Shown here piece after piece: positions 1-8,430 of a DNA stretch of 13,611 nt. The notes beneath the pieces were generated by a model. It saw only the letters and a list, made by a program, of their open reading frames with translations, was not told the DNA's origin and made no database searches. Position numbers and translations under genes: made by a program. Positions within the stretch are counted from its first letter, which is position 1; every line of letters begins with the position of its first letter. Source of the stretch: an uncultured Erysipelotrichaceae bacterium (lineage in GTDB: Bacteria; Bacillota_I; Bacilli_A; RF39; UBA660); NCBI GenBank assembly GCA_902795725.1, contig CADBLY010000003.1:1-13611 (forward strand), read 5' to 3'.

Positions 1-70
1 ATAATATACCATATTTAAAATATTTATGCAAGATATTTTTTAAAAAAAATGAAATATATTTATTTTTTCA

Positions 71-79
71 TGATATAAT
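71..79 (+). promoter_or_regulatory. Extended -10 promoter element before cysS
   Basis: TGATATAAT is a perfect TGn plus TATAAT extended -10. No good -35 is visible 16-18 bases upstream. The predicted transcription start (about 86) falls on the AGGAG ribosome binding site at 85-89, so this promoter would give an almost leaderless message. Some cysS transcription may therefore come from further upstream, outside the window. There is no room for a T-box leader between this element and the gene. Confidence 0.5.
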
Positions 80-97
80 TGTATAGGAGTTGATCAT

Positions 98-1492
98 ATG
101 AGATTTTATAATACTTTATCAAAAAGGATAGAACAGTTTGAAAGTATAGAGAAAAAAAGTGTTAAAATGTATACTTGTGGCCCTACGGTATACCATTATG
201 CTCATATTGGTAATCTAAGGACTTATATAATGGAAGATATATTGGAAAAAACTTTAGAATATATTGGTTATAAAGTTATTAGAGTAATGAATATAACGGA
301 TGTAGGACATTTATCTAGTGATGCAGATACTGGTGAAGATAAAATGGTTAAAGGTGCTAAAAGAGAAAATAAGGCTGTATTAGATATTGCTAGGTATTAT
401 ACTGATAAATTTAAAGAAGATTGTGATAGGTTAAATATTAAATGGCCTAGTGTTGTTGTTAATGCTACATCAATGATTGATGATTATATTAAGTTTATTG
501 AACATTTAATTGATACGAATTATGCTTATTTAAGTGGTGGTAATGTTTATTTTGATACTTCTAAGTTAGAAAATTATTATAAATTAACTAATCATAGTGA
601 AGATAGTTTATTAGAAGCGGTTAGGGATGATGTTTCGACTGATGATAATAAAAAGAATAAGACAGATTTTGTTTTATGGTTTACAAAGTCAAAATTTGAT
701 GATCAGGAGTTAAAATGGGATTCTCCTTGGGGATTAGGATATCCGGGATGGCATATTGAGTGTTCTGTTATTGCTTTAAAGTATTTAGGGGAATATTTAG
801 ATATTCATTGTGGTGGCGTTGATAATATATTTCCACATCATACTAATGAGATTGCACAAACTGAGTCCTATGTTGGACATAAATGGTGTAATTATTGGTT
901 TCATCCGGAACATCTAAATACTCAGACGGGCAAAATGAGTAAATCTAGTGGTGAATTTTTGACTTTATCATTATTGATTGAAAAAGGATATAGTCCACTA
1001 GTATATCGTTTATTTTGCTTACAATCACATTATCAAAAACAATTAGTATTTGCTTATGATATTTTAGATGCTACCAAGAATACTTATGATAAATTAATTA
1101 AGCGAATAAATAGTATTAAAGATGATGATTCTGTTTTGGATAAGGAAATTATTGATGTATATCAAACAAGATTTAGAGAAGCTTTAGAGAATAATTTAAA
1201 TACATCTAATGCTCTTACAGTATTATATGATTTACTTAAAAGCGATGTTAATAATAATACAAAGATTTATTTGATTAAAGATTTTGATCAAGTATTAGGT
1301 CTTAATTTAATAACTAATAAAGTAATAGATAATGAATTAGAGAAATATATTTTAAAACAAATTGATTTAAGATATGAAGCTAAAAAGAATAAAAATTATG
1401 CTTTAGCTGATAAGATAAGAAATGATTTACTAGATCAAGGGATTGTTCTAAAAGATACAAGGGAAGGTACTACTTTTGATTTGGTAAAATAA
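98..1492 (+). CDS. cysS: Cysteinyl-tRNA synthetase
   Basis: Class I aminoacyl-tRNA synthetase that charges tRNA-Cys with cysteine in the cytoplasm. All hallmarks are visible in the 464-residue product: CGPTVY at 27-32, the HIGH-type motif HIGN at 36-39, GWHIEC at 217-222, and KMSKS at 279-283. The zinc ligands line up with the E. coli set: Cys27, Cys222, His247 and Glu251 (the last three spaced 25 and 4, as in E. coli). The C-terminal helical anticodon-binding part (about 340-464) is complete and the length is normal. The start is supported by AGGAG at 85-89, eight bases upstream. The htrA-like gene follows after 24 bases with its own ribosome binding site, so the two are probably co-transcribed. 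In Bacillus, cysS is usually followed by mrnC and rlmB; that order is absent here. Confidence 0.97.
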   Translation: MRFYNTLSKRIEQFESIEKKSVKMYTCGPTVYHYAHIGNLRTYIMEDILEKTLEYIGYKVIRVMNITDVGHLSSDADTGEDKMVKGAKRENKAVLDIARYYTDKFKEDCDRLNIKWPSVVVNATSMIDDYIKFIEHLIDTNYAYLSGGNVYFDTSKLENYYKLTNHSEDSLLEAVRDDVSTDDNKKNKTDFVLWFTKSKFDDQELKWDSPWGLGYPGWHIECSVIALKYLGEYLDIHCGGVDNIFPHHTNEIAQTESYVGHKWCNYWFHPEHLNTQTGKMSKSSGEFLTLSLLIEKGYSPLVYRLFCLQSHYQKQLVFAYDILDATKNTYDKLIKRINSIKDDDSVLDKEIIDVYQTRFREALENNLNTSNALTVLYDLLKSDVNNNTKIYLIKDFDQVLGLNLITNKVIDNELEKYILKQIDLRYEAKKNKNYALADKIRNDLLDQGIVLKDTREGTTFDLVK

Positions 1493-1516
1493 ATAAGTGA
1501 AAACGGAGGAATAAAA

Positions 1517-2662
1517 ATGGAAGAAAAAATAAAATATAAAGAAGTAGAAGAAAAGAAAAAAAATAAATACATACCAATTGTTGTTTTGTGTGTTTTCGGA
1601 GCTTTCTTTTTAGGGTGCTTTATTACTCTTATGACTAGTCATATTGTAAAGAGAATAACAACGGATGAAAAGGTGGTTAAAACAACTGTTAAAGAAGAAA
1701 GTGATTTAAAAAATGCGATTAAGAAAGTATATAATTCAACAGTATATATTGAAGTAGAAGCAGAACAACAATCTTTTTTTGGAACTAATACTGTTCAAGG
1801 TTCAGGTTCAGGTTTTGTTTATAAAAAAGATGATAAGAATGGATATATCATTACAAATCATCATGTAATTAGTGGCGCAAAAAAGATAACAGTAACTTAT
1901 ATTAATGGAACAGAAGTAGAAGCTAGTTTAGTGGGTAGTGATGAATATGCTGATATTGCTATTTTAAAAGTTGATGCTAAAACGATTCAGGATGTAGCGG
2001 AGCTTGGATCATCTAGTGAAGCTGAGTTAGGAGATTCAATTTTTACAATAGGGGCTCCACTTGGTAAAGAATATATGGGTTCAGTAACAAAAGGAATTCT
2101 ATCTGGTAAAAATAGAATGGTAAGAGTTGAACTATCGAGTGGTAGTTATTTAATGGAAGCTATACAAATAGATGCTGCTATCAATTCAGGGAATAGTGGT
2201 GGAGCTTTATGCAATATTAAAGGTCAAGTAATTGGTGTGACTTCATCAAAACTTGTTGGTGATGGAGTTGAAAGTATGGGATTTGCTATACCTATAGATA
2301 CAGTTAATTCTATTATTAGTGATTTGGAAAGTGGCAAAAAAATAGAAAGACCTTATGTAGGTGTTCAAGTAGCTGATATTAATAATTCTTTTGGTTTACA
2401 ATACTATTCAAATATTAAGATTGGCAGTGATGTTAAATTTGGAGCAATTATTGGTTATATAGAAAGTGGTAAACCAGCAGATAAAGCTGGATTAAAAGTT
2501 GGGGATGTTGTTGTTTCTATGGATGGTGAAAAAATTGAAGATTCATCACATTTCAGATATAATCTTTATAAACATAGAGTAGGAGATAAGATTAAAATCA
2601 AATATTATCGTGAGAATAAAATGGATGAGACAACTATTTCTTTAACAGAAGCAATAAAATAA
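1517..2662 (+). CDS. Membrane-anchored HtrA/DegP-like serine protease with PDZ domain
   Basis: Trypsin-fold quality-control protease expected to act on misfolded proteins outside the membrane. The 381-residue product has a charged 17-residue cytoplasmic N-terminus and one hydrophobic anchor at about 18-40. The protease domain (about 62-270) shows the full triad: His116 in TNHHV, Asp146 in YADIAIL and Ser227 in GNSGGAL. One PDZ domain covers about 278-377 (it contains GLKVGDVVVSMDG). This is the usual HtrA/HtrB/YyxA architecture of Bacillota, so htrA, htrB or degP are all possible names; I leave the symbol empty. GGAGG at 1505-1509 supports the start. It lies 24 bases after cysS, probably in the same transcript, and ends in a terminator overlapping its stop codon. 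No CssR-type operator was recognised. Confidence 0.93.
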   Translation: MEEKIKYKEVEEKKKNKYIPIVVLCVFGAFFLGCFITLMTSHIVKRITTDEKVVKTTVKEESDLKNAIKKVYNSTVYIEVEAEQQSFFGTNTVQGSGSGFVYKKDDKNGYIITNHHVISGAKKITVTYINGTEVEASLVGSDEYADIAILKVDAKTIQDVAELGSSSEAELGDSIFTIGAPLGKEYMGSVTKGILSGKNRMVRVELSSGSYLMEAIQIDAAINSGNSGGALCNIKGQVIGVTSSKLVGDGVESMGFAIPIDTVNSIISDLESGKKIERPYVGVQVADINNSFGLQYYSNIKIGSDVKFGAIIGYIESGKPADKAGLKVGDVVVSMDGEKIEDSSHFRYNLYKHRVGDKIKIKYYRENKMDETTISLTEAIK

Positions 2663-2681
2663 GGCGAAAGTCTTATTTTTT
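2656..2681 (+). terminator. Intrinsic terminator of the cysS-htrA unit
   Basis: A 10-bp stem (AAAATAAGGC with GTCTTATTTT, one G-T pair) closes on a GAAA tetraloop at 2666-2669 and runs into a six-T tract. The TAA stop codon of the htrA-like gene (2660-2662) lies inside the left arm. Confidence 0.85.
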
Positions 2682-2686
2682 CTATT

Positions 2687-2714
2687 TTGTATTTTATATT
2701 ATTTATGGTAAAAT
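2687..2714 (+). promoter_or_regulatory. Promoter of the acyl-CoA synthetase-like gene
   Basis: TTGTAT at 2687-2692 can serve as -35. After 16 bases comes TAAAAT at 2709-2714, preceded by TGG, an extended -10. It follows directly on the htrA terminator and leaves a leader of about 20-25 bases with GGGGG at 2735-2739 as the ribosome binding site. Confidence 0.6.
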
Positions 2715-2743
2715 AAAAAAGTAATTATTTGAACGGGGGATGA

Positions 2744-4669
2744 ATGATGGAAGATTTAAAAAATTACAATTCAGTTATTGATTATATTCGTAGTTTAGAT
2801 ATGAAAAATGATCAGTCTACTACTGCACTAGAATATTATGGAAATAAAATAAGTAGAAGTGATTATTGGGATTATGTTACAAAATATAGAAAATATTTTA
2901 ATGCATTAGGTATAGATAGGAATGATGCAGTTGCTATATGCATGTTGAATAGTCCAGAATATGAGTTTGTTTTTGCTGCACTTCTAGAAAATGGGTCAAT
3001 TGCTAGTACTGTAAGTAAATCATTTTTAAATGCTGATATAAAAAGACAAACAATTGAAAGAAATATTAAAACTTTAATTATTAGTGTAGAATTTTTACCT
3101 GATTTGATTGATAATCATACTTTTGAACAATTTGATGGTTTTGAATCGTTAGAAAAGATTATTTTTACTACAGCGGGTGATTTTATGCCTGAACATTTAG
3201 AAACGAAGTATAATAGTAGAAATTATCATTCGTTAATTAGTAAACTTAATCTACCTAAAAAAATAGAAATTATATATCCGGGTGTGATGAAAAAACAAGT
3301 TGAAACTATTAATAATATAAGTTTAATTGATTATAATCTAATGGATGATGTTGCAACTTATTCTAATACTGGTGGAACTACGGGTGCGCCTAAATGTGCT
3401 GTTCATACACATAAAGCGGTTGCTTCTTTATTAAAATCACATGATAAAAATATATTTAAAGAGTATAACATTAAGGAACATTCAAGGTCATTACTTGTAA
3501 TTCCAATATCACATATTACTAGTCAATTTTATGCTCTTTTGCTTAGAAGGGCATCGGGAGCTAATATAATATATAATCCTAATGCTTTTGAACCAAAAGT
3601 ATTAAGAGATATTTTGATAAAGGAAAGAATTGATGATGTTGTTTTACCGTTTGGTTTATATTATGCAATTACAAGACAGCCAATAGAAAAAGGTAAATTA
3701 TTATTAAATACACCAGCCTGTGGTGGAGAACCTACTCCATATGTACCAACTTTGGATGTTAATAATAGATTACATGCTTGTGGAAGCGAATCAATAATTA
3801 TTGGAACTGGTAGTACGGAATTTGGTTCTGGAATTATGGCTTCTTATGGTATTAAGAATCGTAGCAATGAAAGTGGTTATTTCTTTCCATTTGCGTCAGG
3901 ATTTTTAGTTGATCCATATACAGATAAAATTATTACTGAACCTGGTAGAAGGGGAATATTGTATGCTAATGCACCATGGCAAATGAGTGGGTATTTAAAT
4001 AATGAGAAAGCTACAAATGAATTCTTTAATTATAAAGATGCTAATAACAAGATATATGGAACAAATAATGATATTGTTCAAATTGTTGGGGAACATAATG
4101 GAAAGTTTGTTTATAGCATGTTAGGTAGAACATCTGATTTTGTACTTCCTACAGCTGGTAAAAAGTATTATCCAGGTGTAAAATATGAAGACGGTAGAGT
4201 TGTTGATACGGACTTTAGAAAAGGTCATTTCTTGTTTGATATGCGAGATATTTTACTTAATATTGATGGTGTTATGGAAGCTCAACCTGTTATTATACCT
4301 TCAACTGATAAGGCTAAAGATGGTCATCCAGTTATAAATATTACAGTACAACCTGGATATGATAAGAAGGATATTATTAAAAAAGCTTACGATCAATTTA
4401 ATAAAAAACGTGATTTTATACCAGTAGGAATAATCTTTAGAAATCATTTTGCACGAAGTTTATCAAGTGATAAAAGAGAGATTCTTTCGCTTTTAGATGA
4501 AAGAGAAGGTTATTACTATTATGATGGGAACAAACTATATAGTGTAAGTATACCTAAGGATAAAGAACCTATATTATCTTCTGTTTTAGAAAATGAAGAA
4601 ATTAAATCTTTCGATCCACCTACACCTAAGCTTGTATATTCTAATAGAAAAAAGAAGACAAATTTATAG
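2744..4669 (+). CDS. ANL-superfamily adenylating enzyme (acyl-CoA synthetase/AMP-ligase-like)
   Basis: Predicted to adenylate a carboxylic acid with ATP and, as in acyl-CoA synthetases, pass it to CoA or another thiol; the substrate cannot be read from the sequence. In the 641-residue product the P-loop-like A3 motif is at 207-217 (SNTGGTTGAPK), the A5-like GTGSTEFG at 354-361, the A7 aspartate probably Asp443, the A8 hinge around GRTSDF at 461-466, and the A10-type lysine probably Lys577 in LSSDKREI. A tail of about 60 residues beyond the A10 region, ending in a basic stretch, is not typical. No membrane segment or carrier-protein domain is seen, and no pathway partner lies nearby. Two ATGs are adjacent (2744 and 2747); the second sits at a better distance (7 bases) from the GGGGG site. 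It is a single-gene unit between its own promoter and terminator. Confidence 0.88.
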   Translation: MMEDLKNYNSVIDYIRSLDMKNDQSTTALEYYGNKISRSDYWDYVTKYRKYFNALGIDRNDAVAICMLNSPEYEFVFAALLENGSIASTVSKSFLNADIKRQTIERNIKTLIISVEFLPDLIDNHTFEQFDGFESLEKIIFTTAGDFMPEHLETKYNSRNYHSLISKLNLPKKIEIIYPGVMKKQVETINNISLIDYNLMDDVATYSNTGGTTGAPKCAVHTHKAVASLLKSHDKNIFKEYNIKEHSRSLLVIPISHITSQFYALLLRRASGANIIYNPNAFEPKVLRDILIKERIDDVVLPFGLYYAITRQPIEKGKLLLNTPACGGEPTPYVPTLDVNNRLHACGSESIIIGTGSTEFGSGIMASYGIKNRSNESGYFFPFASGFLVDPYTDKIITEPGRRGILYANAPWQMSGYLNNEKATNEFFNYKDANNKIYGTNNDIVQIVGEHNGKFVYSMLGRTSDFVLPTAGKKYYPGVKYEDGRVVDTDFRKGHFLFDMRDILLNIDGVMEAQPVIIPSTDKAKDGHPVINITVQPGYDKKDIIKKAYDQFNKKRDFIPVGIIFRNHFARSLSSDKREILSLLDEREGYYYYDGNKLYSVSIPKDKEPILSSVLENEEIKSFDPPTPKLVYSNRKKKTNL

Positions 4670-4679
4670 TCTTTTTTTT
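4648..4679 (+). terminator. Terminator after the synthetase-like gene
   Basis: An A-rich left arm ending GAAGAC (4648-4659) pairs with GTC plus the following T-run (4669-4679), with one G-T pair and a nine-base loop. The TAG stop at 4667-4669 overlaps the hairpin. The stem is mostly A-T, so strength is moderate. Confidence 0.65.
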
Positions 4680-4686
4680 GTATTTA

Positions 4687-4695
4687 TGTTATAAT
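4687..4695 (+). promoter_or_regulatory. Extended -10 promoter of the kinase-regulator operon
   Basis: TGTTATAAT is a consensus extended -10 directly after the terminator T-run; no clear -35 is present. Transcription would start near 4702, just ahead of the AAGGTGA ribosome binding site (4709-4715). This rules out an in-frame TTG at 4678 as the start of the kinase. Confidence 0.65.
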
Positions 4696-4719
4696 ACTTA
4701 TAGAGTAGAAGGTGAAATA

Positions 4720-6933
4720 ATGAATCCATTTATAGCATATCCAATTTGTAGTAGTTTCTTTTGTATTATGTTAATCTTTGTCTTTTTTTCTAAAAAGAGA
4801 ATTAATAGTATTGAAAACAAACTATTTATTGTTATAACTATATTAAATTTATTTGCTTTATTTGGTGAATTAATGTGTTATGTTGGGGTGGAGTTGTATA
4901 AGTTTGAAAAGTTTTATTCAATGATAATTTTAAAAAGCTATGTTGTCTTATTATTGTTATGGGAAATAGTATATAATATCTATAATATGTTAACAACAAA
5001 TAGAAAACATGGTGAAGCTGATTTTGATTCAAAAAAATATGTAAATAAATGGATACAAATATCTATTCCGTTATTTATTATAGGTGCACTTCTTATATAC
5101 TTTTTACCTTTATATGTATATAATGATAATATTATAAAATATACATATGGGCCAGGAGTATATGTATTGACAGTTTATTATGTATCTTTTTTATGTATAT
5201 GGATTATTAGATTTTTTCTAAATTACAAAAAAATTAAAAGTAAAAAATATGTTCCACTTATAGCTTTCTTTGTTTTAATGACAATGGCAGTTATAGTTCA
5301 ATCGTTAAATAGAGGATTTTTGCTTTTAACGTCTGTTGAAACGTTTATAACATATTTGATGTATTTTACTATTGAAAATCCTGATTTAAAACTTATTAAT
5401 CAGTTAGAACTTGCAAAAGCACAAGCAGAAAAAGCTAATCATGCGAAGAGTGATTTTTTATCTAGTATGAGTCATGAGATACGTACTCCTTTAAATGCTA
5501 TTGTAGGCTTTAGTGAATGTATTGATAAGGCTGATAGTTTAGATGAAGCTAAAGAAGATGCTAAAGATATTGTTATGGCAAGTCAAAACTTATTAGAAAT
5601 TGTAAATGGCGTTTTAGATATCAGTAAAATCGAAGCTGATAAAATGGAGATAGTTAATTCAGAATATCATTTACAAGACATATTGGATAACTTGACTAAA
5701 TTAATTATTCCTAGGATTGGGGATAAAGAGATAGAATTAAGAACTAATTTTGCTAAAGATATACCAGATATTTTATACGGTGATAGTGGTAAAATAAAAC
5801 AAGTAATAACTAATTTGTTAACTAATGCTGCTAAATATACAGATAAGGGTACAATAAACTTTAATGTATCATGTATTAATCAAGATCATACTTGTAGTTT
5901 AGTAATTACTGTTAAGGATACGGGAAGAGGAATTAAGAAAGAACAAATTGATAAATTGTTTACTAAATTTCAACGATTAAATGAAGATAAGAATACGACG
6001 ATTGAAGGTACAGGTTTAGGACTTGCAATTACTAAAAGATTAGTTGAAATGATGGGTGGTAAAATTGTTGTTTCATCTATATATGAAAAAGGATCAACTT
6101 TTACGGTTTATTTAAATCAACAAATAGTTGATGGAGAATATGTAGAAACAAAGGAAAGTGTAGAAACTGTTCATTATGACAATCAGAAGGTATTAGTAGT
6201 TGATGATAATAATTTAAATTTAAAAGTAGCTAATAAATTACTTAGCGAATATAATTTAGATATTGATTTAGTATCAAGTGGTGATGAGTGTTTAAAAAGT
6301 GTTAATGCTAAAACTTATGATTTGATACTTATGGATATTATGATGCCTAAAATGAGTGGAATAGAAACTCTAAAAAAATTAAAGGAGATAGCTGGTTTTA
6401 ATACTCCAGTGATTGCTTTAACAGCTGATGCAATACAAGGTAAATCAAATAAATATTTAGAAGTAGGATTCGATGATTATTTATCTAAACCTATTGATAA
6501 GAATGAATTAAATAAAATATTGAGTAAATTGTTTAGTATAACTAAACTGGAAGAAAAAGTAGAAGAGGTAGGAAGTATGAATATGGATTATTTAAAAGAA
6601 AATGGGATTAATGTTGATGCATCATTAGAACTATTAGGGGATAAAGAAATGTATGATGATACTTTAAAAGAATTCATAAGTGAATCTAAGGAAAGAATAC
6701 CAAGATTACAAATGAATAAGGAAAAAGAAGATTTAGTAAATTATGAAATAGATGTTCATGCAATGAAAAGTGATAGTAAATATTTAGGTTTTACTAAGTT
6801 GGCTGAGATGAGTTATGATCATGAGCTTAAGGCTAAAGATAACGATATTAATTATATTAATGAACACTTCGATGAGTTAATTAAAGAAGCAGATAGAATT
6901 CTTAATATTGTTAATACTTATTTAAAGGGGTGA
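4720..6933 (+). CDS. Membrane hybrid sensor histidine kinase (7TM-type, HisKA-HATPase-REC-Hpt)
   Basis: Signal-sensing kinase with a complete internal phosphorelay. The ATG at 4720 has AAGGTGA at the right distance and gives 737 residues. The N-terminal 217 residues hold about seven hydrophobic segments (near 4-23, 35-57, 65-90, 111-133, 146-167, 176-197, 200-217) without a large external loop, so the ligand is probably sensed within or near the membrane. A short helical linker leads to HisKA with His252 (SHEIRTP). The ATPase domain shows an N box at 365-373, G1 DTGRGI at 400-405 and G2 GTGLGLAI at 430-437. The receiver has Asp495/Asp496, phospho-acceptor Asp539, Thr568 and Lys590. The C-terminal Hpt has His680 in HAMKSDSKYLG. 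All catalytic residues are present. A single-domain response regulator follows one base after the stop and is the likely final acceptor. The TGA stop confirms the standard genetic code. Confidence 0.94.
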   Translation: MNPFIAYPICSSFFCIMLIFVFFSKKRINSIENKLFIVITILNLFALFGELMCYVGVELYKFEKFYSMIILKSYVVLLLLWEIVYNIYNMLTTNRKHGEADFDSKKYVNKWIQISIPLFIIGALLIYFLPLYVYNDNIIKYTYGPGVYVLTVYYVSFLCIWIIRFFLNYKKIKSKKYVPLIAFFVLMTMAVIVQSLNRGFLLLTSVETFITYLMYFTIENPDLKLINQLELAKAQAEKANHAKSDFLSSMSHEIRTPLNAIVGFSECIDKADSLDEAKEDAKDIVMASQNLLEIVNGVLDISKIEADKMEIVNSEYHLQDILDNLTKLIIPRIGDKEIELRTNFAKDIPDILYGDSGKIKQVITNLLTNAAKYTDKGTINFNVSCINQDHTCSLVITVKDTGRGIKKEQIDKLFTKFQRLNEDKNTTIEGTGLGLAITKRLVEMMGGKIVVSSIYEKGSTFTVYLNQQIVDGEYVETKESVETVHYDNQKVLVVDDNNLNLKVANKLLSEYNLDIDLVSSGDECLKSVNAKTYDLILMDIMMPKMSGIETLKKLKEIAGFNTPVIALTADAIQGKSNKYLEVGFDDYLSKPIDKNELNKILSKLFSITKLEEKVEEVGSMNMDYLKENGINVDASLELLGDKEMYDDTLKEFISESKERIPRLQMNKEKEDLVNYEIDVHAMKSDSKYLGFTKLAEMSYDHELKAKDNDINYINEHFDELIKEADRILNIVNTYLKG

Positions 6934-6934
6934 G

Positions 6935-7306
6935 ATGATGAAGGAAGCTGTTATTGTTGCTGATGATTCAGCTATTATTAGAAATATTGTTTCTAAAGCT
7001 TTAAGTGATAAGTATATTGTATTACAAGCTAGTAATGGTAAAGAAGCAGTAAGATTAGTAATTCAAAATAAGCAATATAATATTAAAGCTTTATTGTTAG
7101 ATTTAAAAATGCCGGAATATGATGGATTTATGGTATTGGATTATTTTAAACAGAATAATTTATTTAATAAAATACCAGTAATTATTATATCAGGTGATGA
7201 TTCTAAGGGAACAATTGAAAAAGCTTTTACTTATAATATAGTTGATATGTTAAATAAACCTTTTTCAAAGAAAAATATATTAAATATTGTAGAAAAGTGC
7301 AGTTAA
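6935..7306 (+). CDS. Single-domain response regulator (receiver only)
   Basis: CheY/Spo0F-type receiver of 123 residues with no output domain. Key residues are in place: acidic pair Asp10/Asp11, phospho-acceptor Asp56 in LLLDLKMP, Ser86 at the switch position (SGDD) and Lys108 before Pro109. It starts within two bases of the kinase stop codon, so the two are translationally coupled. The AAAGGGG/GGTGA site (6924-6933) fits the second ATG (6938) better than the first (6935), so the protein may begin at Met2. It probably takes phosphate from the Hpt His680 of the upstream kinase and acts by protein-protein contact. A downstream effector is not encoded here. Confidence 0.93.
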   Translation: MMKEAVIVADDSAIIRNIVSKALSDKYIVLQASNGKEAVRLVIQNKQYNIKALLLDLKMPEYDGFMVLDYFKQNNLFNKIPVIIISGDDSKGTIEKAFTYNIVDMLNKPFSKKNILNIVEKCS

Positions 7307-7307
7307 A

Positions 7308-7331
7308 AACCACCATTTAATGGTGGTATTT
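7308..7331. terminator. Bidirectional terminator between the response regulator and tmcAL
   Basis: ACCACCAT (7309-7316) pairs perfectly with ATGGTGGT (7320-7327) around a TTA loop. The flanks are AAAAA on the left and ATTTT on the right, so the hairpin can stop transcription from both sides. The loop TTA at 7317-7319 is the TAA stop codon of the minus-strand gene. Confidence 0.85.
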
Positions 7332-8420
7332 TACTATTTCTTTTAGTTCTTGATTTAATAATTTTGGATTATTCATATATATTATATTGTTTACTTTGTA
7401 TTCTAAATCTAATAAACCTTTACTATTTGAATAATTTGTTATTAAAGGAATTGTTAATTCTTTTTTTATTTTATTTAGATGTTGTTTTCCTTTGCCTGAA
7501 AATCCTAGTACTCTAATATAGTTGTATTCTTTGTTGTTTTCTTCTTTAGTATATCCAACTAAGATATGAAGCATTAATCTTTTTAATCTATTATAAGTAT
7601 ATCTTTTAGTTTTTAATTTGATTATATATTCTTCTAAAGTATTAGCTTTATTGATATATTTTTTTAATCTGTTTTCTAAATCTTTATCTATTCCTTGATA
7701 TATAGTTAAATTATTAGTAGATAATATTTTATATCTTATTAAATCATAGTAATCATCAATAAATGTTTTATTTATATATGGATGAATATATTGTGGAATA
7801 AATTCATTTATATTCTGATTGTTTTTAAGTTTATTTCTGATTGAACTTGCGCTTTCTTCTCCATGAAAGTCATTTGTTCTTTGAATAGTAATTGGTTCTA
7901 TATTGGCTTTTTGTTTTATTATTTCTTTAATATAGGATATACCTAATAGATCATTAGGGGTATTTATGGATATATTTGTTATATCTTTTATGGCATTGCT
8001 TAAACTGGTTGGATAGTTTAGACCTTCTTTTAGATATTGTTTTACTTTTATATCAAATTCATTATTGTTTAATTGAGTATTAGCTATTTTGGTTAGTAAA
8101 TTAATATTATTTGATTCACTACCAAAGATTAGTTTATCTACTTTAATGTGTTTTAATATATTGATTGAACCTTTGGCAAATATATCTGCGCTTCCTGTTG
8201 CATATTTAAAAGGAAGTTCTATTACTAAATCTATTCCATAGTGTATTGAAATATCTGTTTTATCCCATTTGTTAATAATGCTTAATTCTCCTCTTTGAGT
8301 AAAGTTAGTTGACATAACTAGGATAATGGTACTATTGGGATATAATTTTTTTATTTCATTTAAATGATGCAAATGCCCATTATGAAAAGGATTATATTCA
8401 CATATTATACCGATAGTCAT
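7317..8420 (-). CDS. tmcAL: tRNA(Met) cytidine acetate ligase (TmcAL/YlbM family)
   Basis: Acetate-dependent enzyme that in Bacillus makes N4-acetylcytidine at the wobble base of elongator tRNA-Met, using ATP to activate acetate. The nucleotidyltransferase signature is near the N-terminus: EYNPFHNGH at 8-16 with His13 and His16. Other family blocks follow: VMSTNFTQRGE at 35-45, ELPF at 68-71, FGSES at 99-103, PNDLLGISY at 155-163 and ASSIRNKL at 191-198. I choose the start at 8420 because GAGGTG (8426-8431 on the minus strand) lies five bases upstream and the family begins right at this MxxGxxxEYNPFH sequence; a start at 8447 would add nine residues without support. At 367 residues it is shorter than the B. 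subtilis protein (about 415), mainly in the C-terminal part. Position 38 is Thr where the family usually has Gly (VMSGNF). It is convergent with the kinase operon. Confidence 0.92.
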   Translation of the reverse strand: MTIGIICEYNPFHNGHLHHLNEIKKLYPNSTIILVMSTNFTQRGELSIINKWDKTDISIHYGIDLVIELPFKYATGSADIFAKGSINILKHIKVDKLIFGSESNNINLLTKIANTQLNNNEFDIKVKQYLKEGLNYPTSLSNAIKDITNISINTPNDLLGISYIKEIIKQKANIEPITIQRTNDFHGEESASSIRNKLKNNQNINEFIPQYIHPYINKTFIDDYYDLIRYKILSTNNLTIYQGIDKDLENRLKKYINKANTLEEYIIKLKTKRYTYNRLKRLMLHILVGYTKEENNKEYNYIRVLGFSGKGKQHLNKIKKELTIPLITNYSNSKGLLDLEYKVNNIIYMNNPKLLNQELKEIVKYHH

Positions 8421-8430
8421 GTAATCACCT

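Noticed and set aside
1..97. T-box or other riboswitch controlling cysS
   Set aside because: The space between the extended -10 and the start codon is under 20 bases and no T-box sequence was seen; upstream sequence is outside the window.
4678..4719. Upstream TTG start for the sensor kinase
   Set aside because: It falls within the terminator T-run and the -10 promoter, before the predicted transcription start; the ATG at 4720 has AAGGTGA.
4838..5032. Minus-strand open frame of 64 codons inside the kinase gene
   Set aside because: It lies wholly within the membrane region of the kinase, has no ribosome binding site and shows no recognisable family; it is a by-product of A/T-rich coding.
6931..6933. 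TGA read as tryptophan (Mycoplasma code)
   Set aside because: TGA ends the kinase exactly where the next gene's ribosome binding site and start lie, and Trp codons elsewhere are TGG, so the standard code applies.
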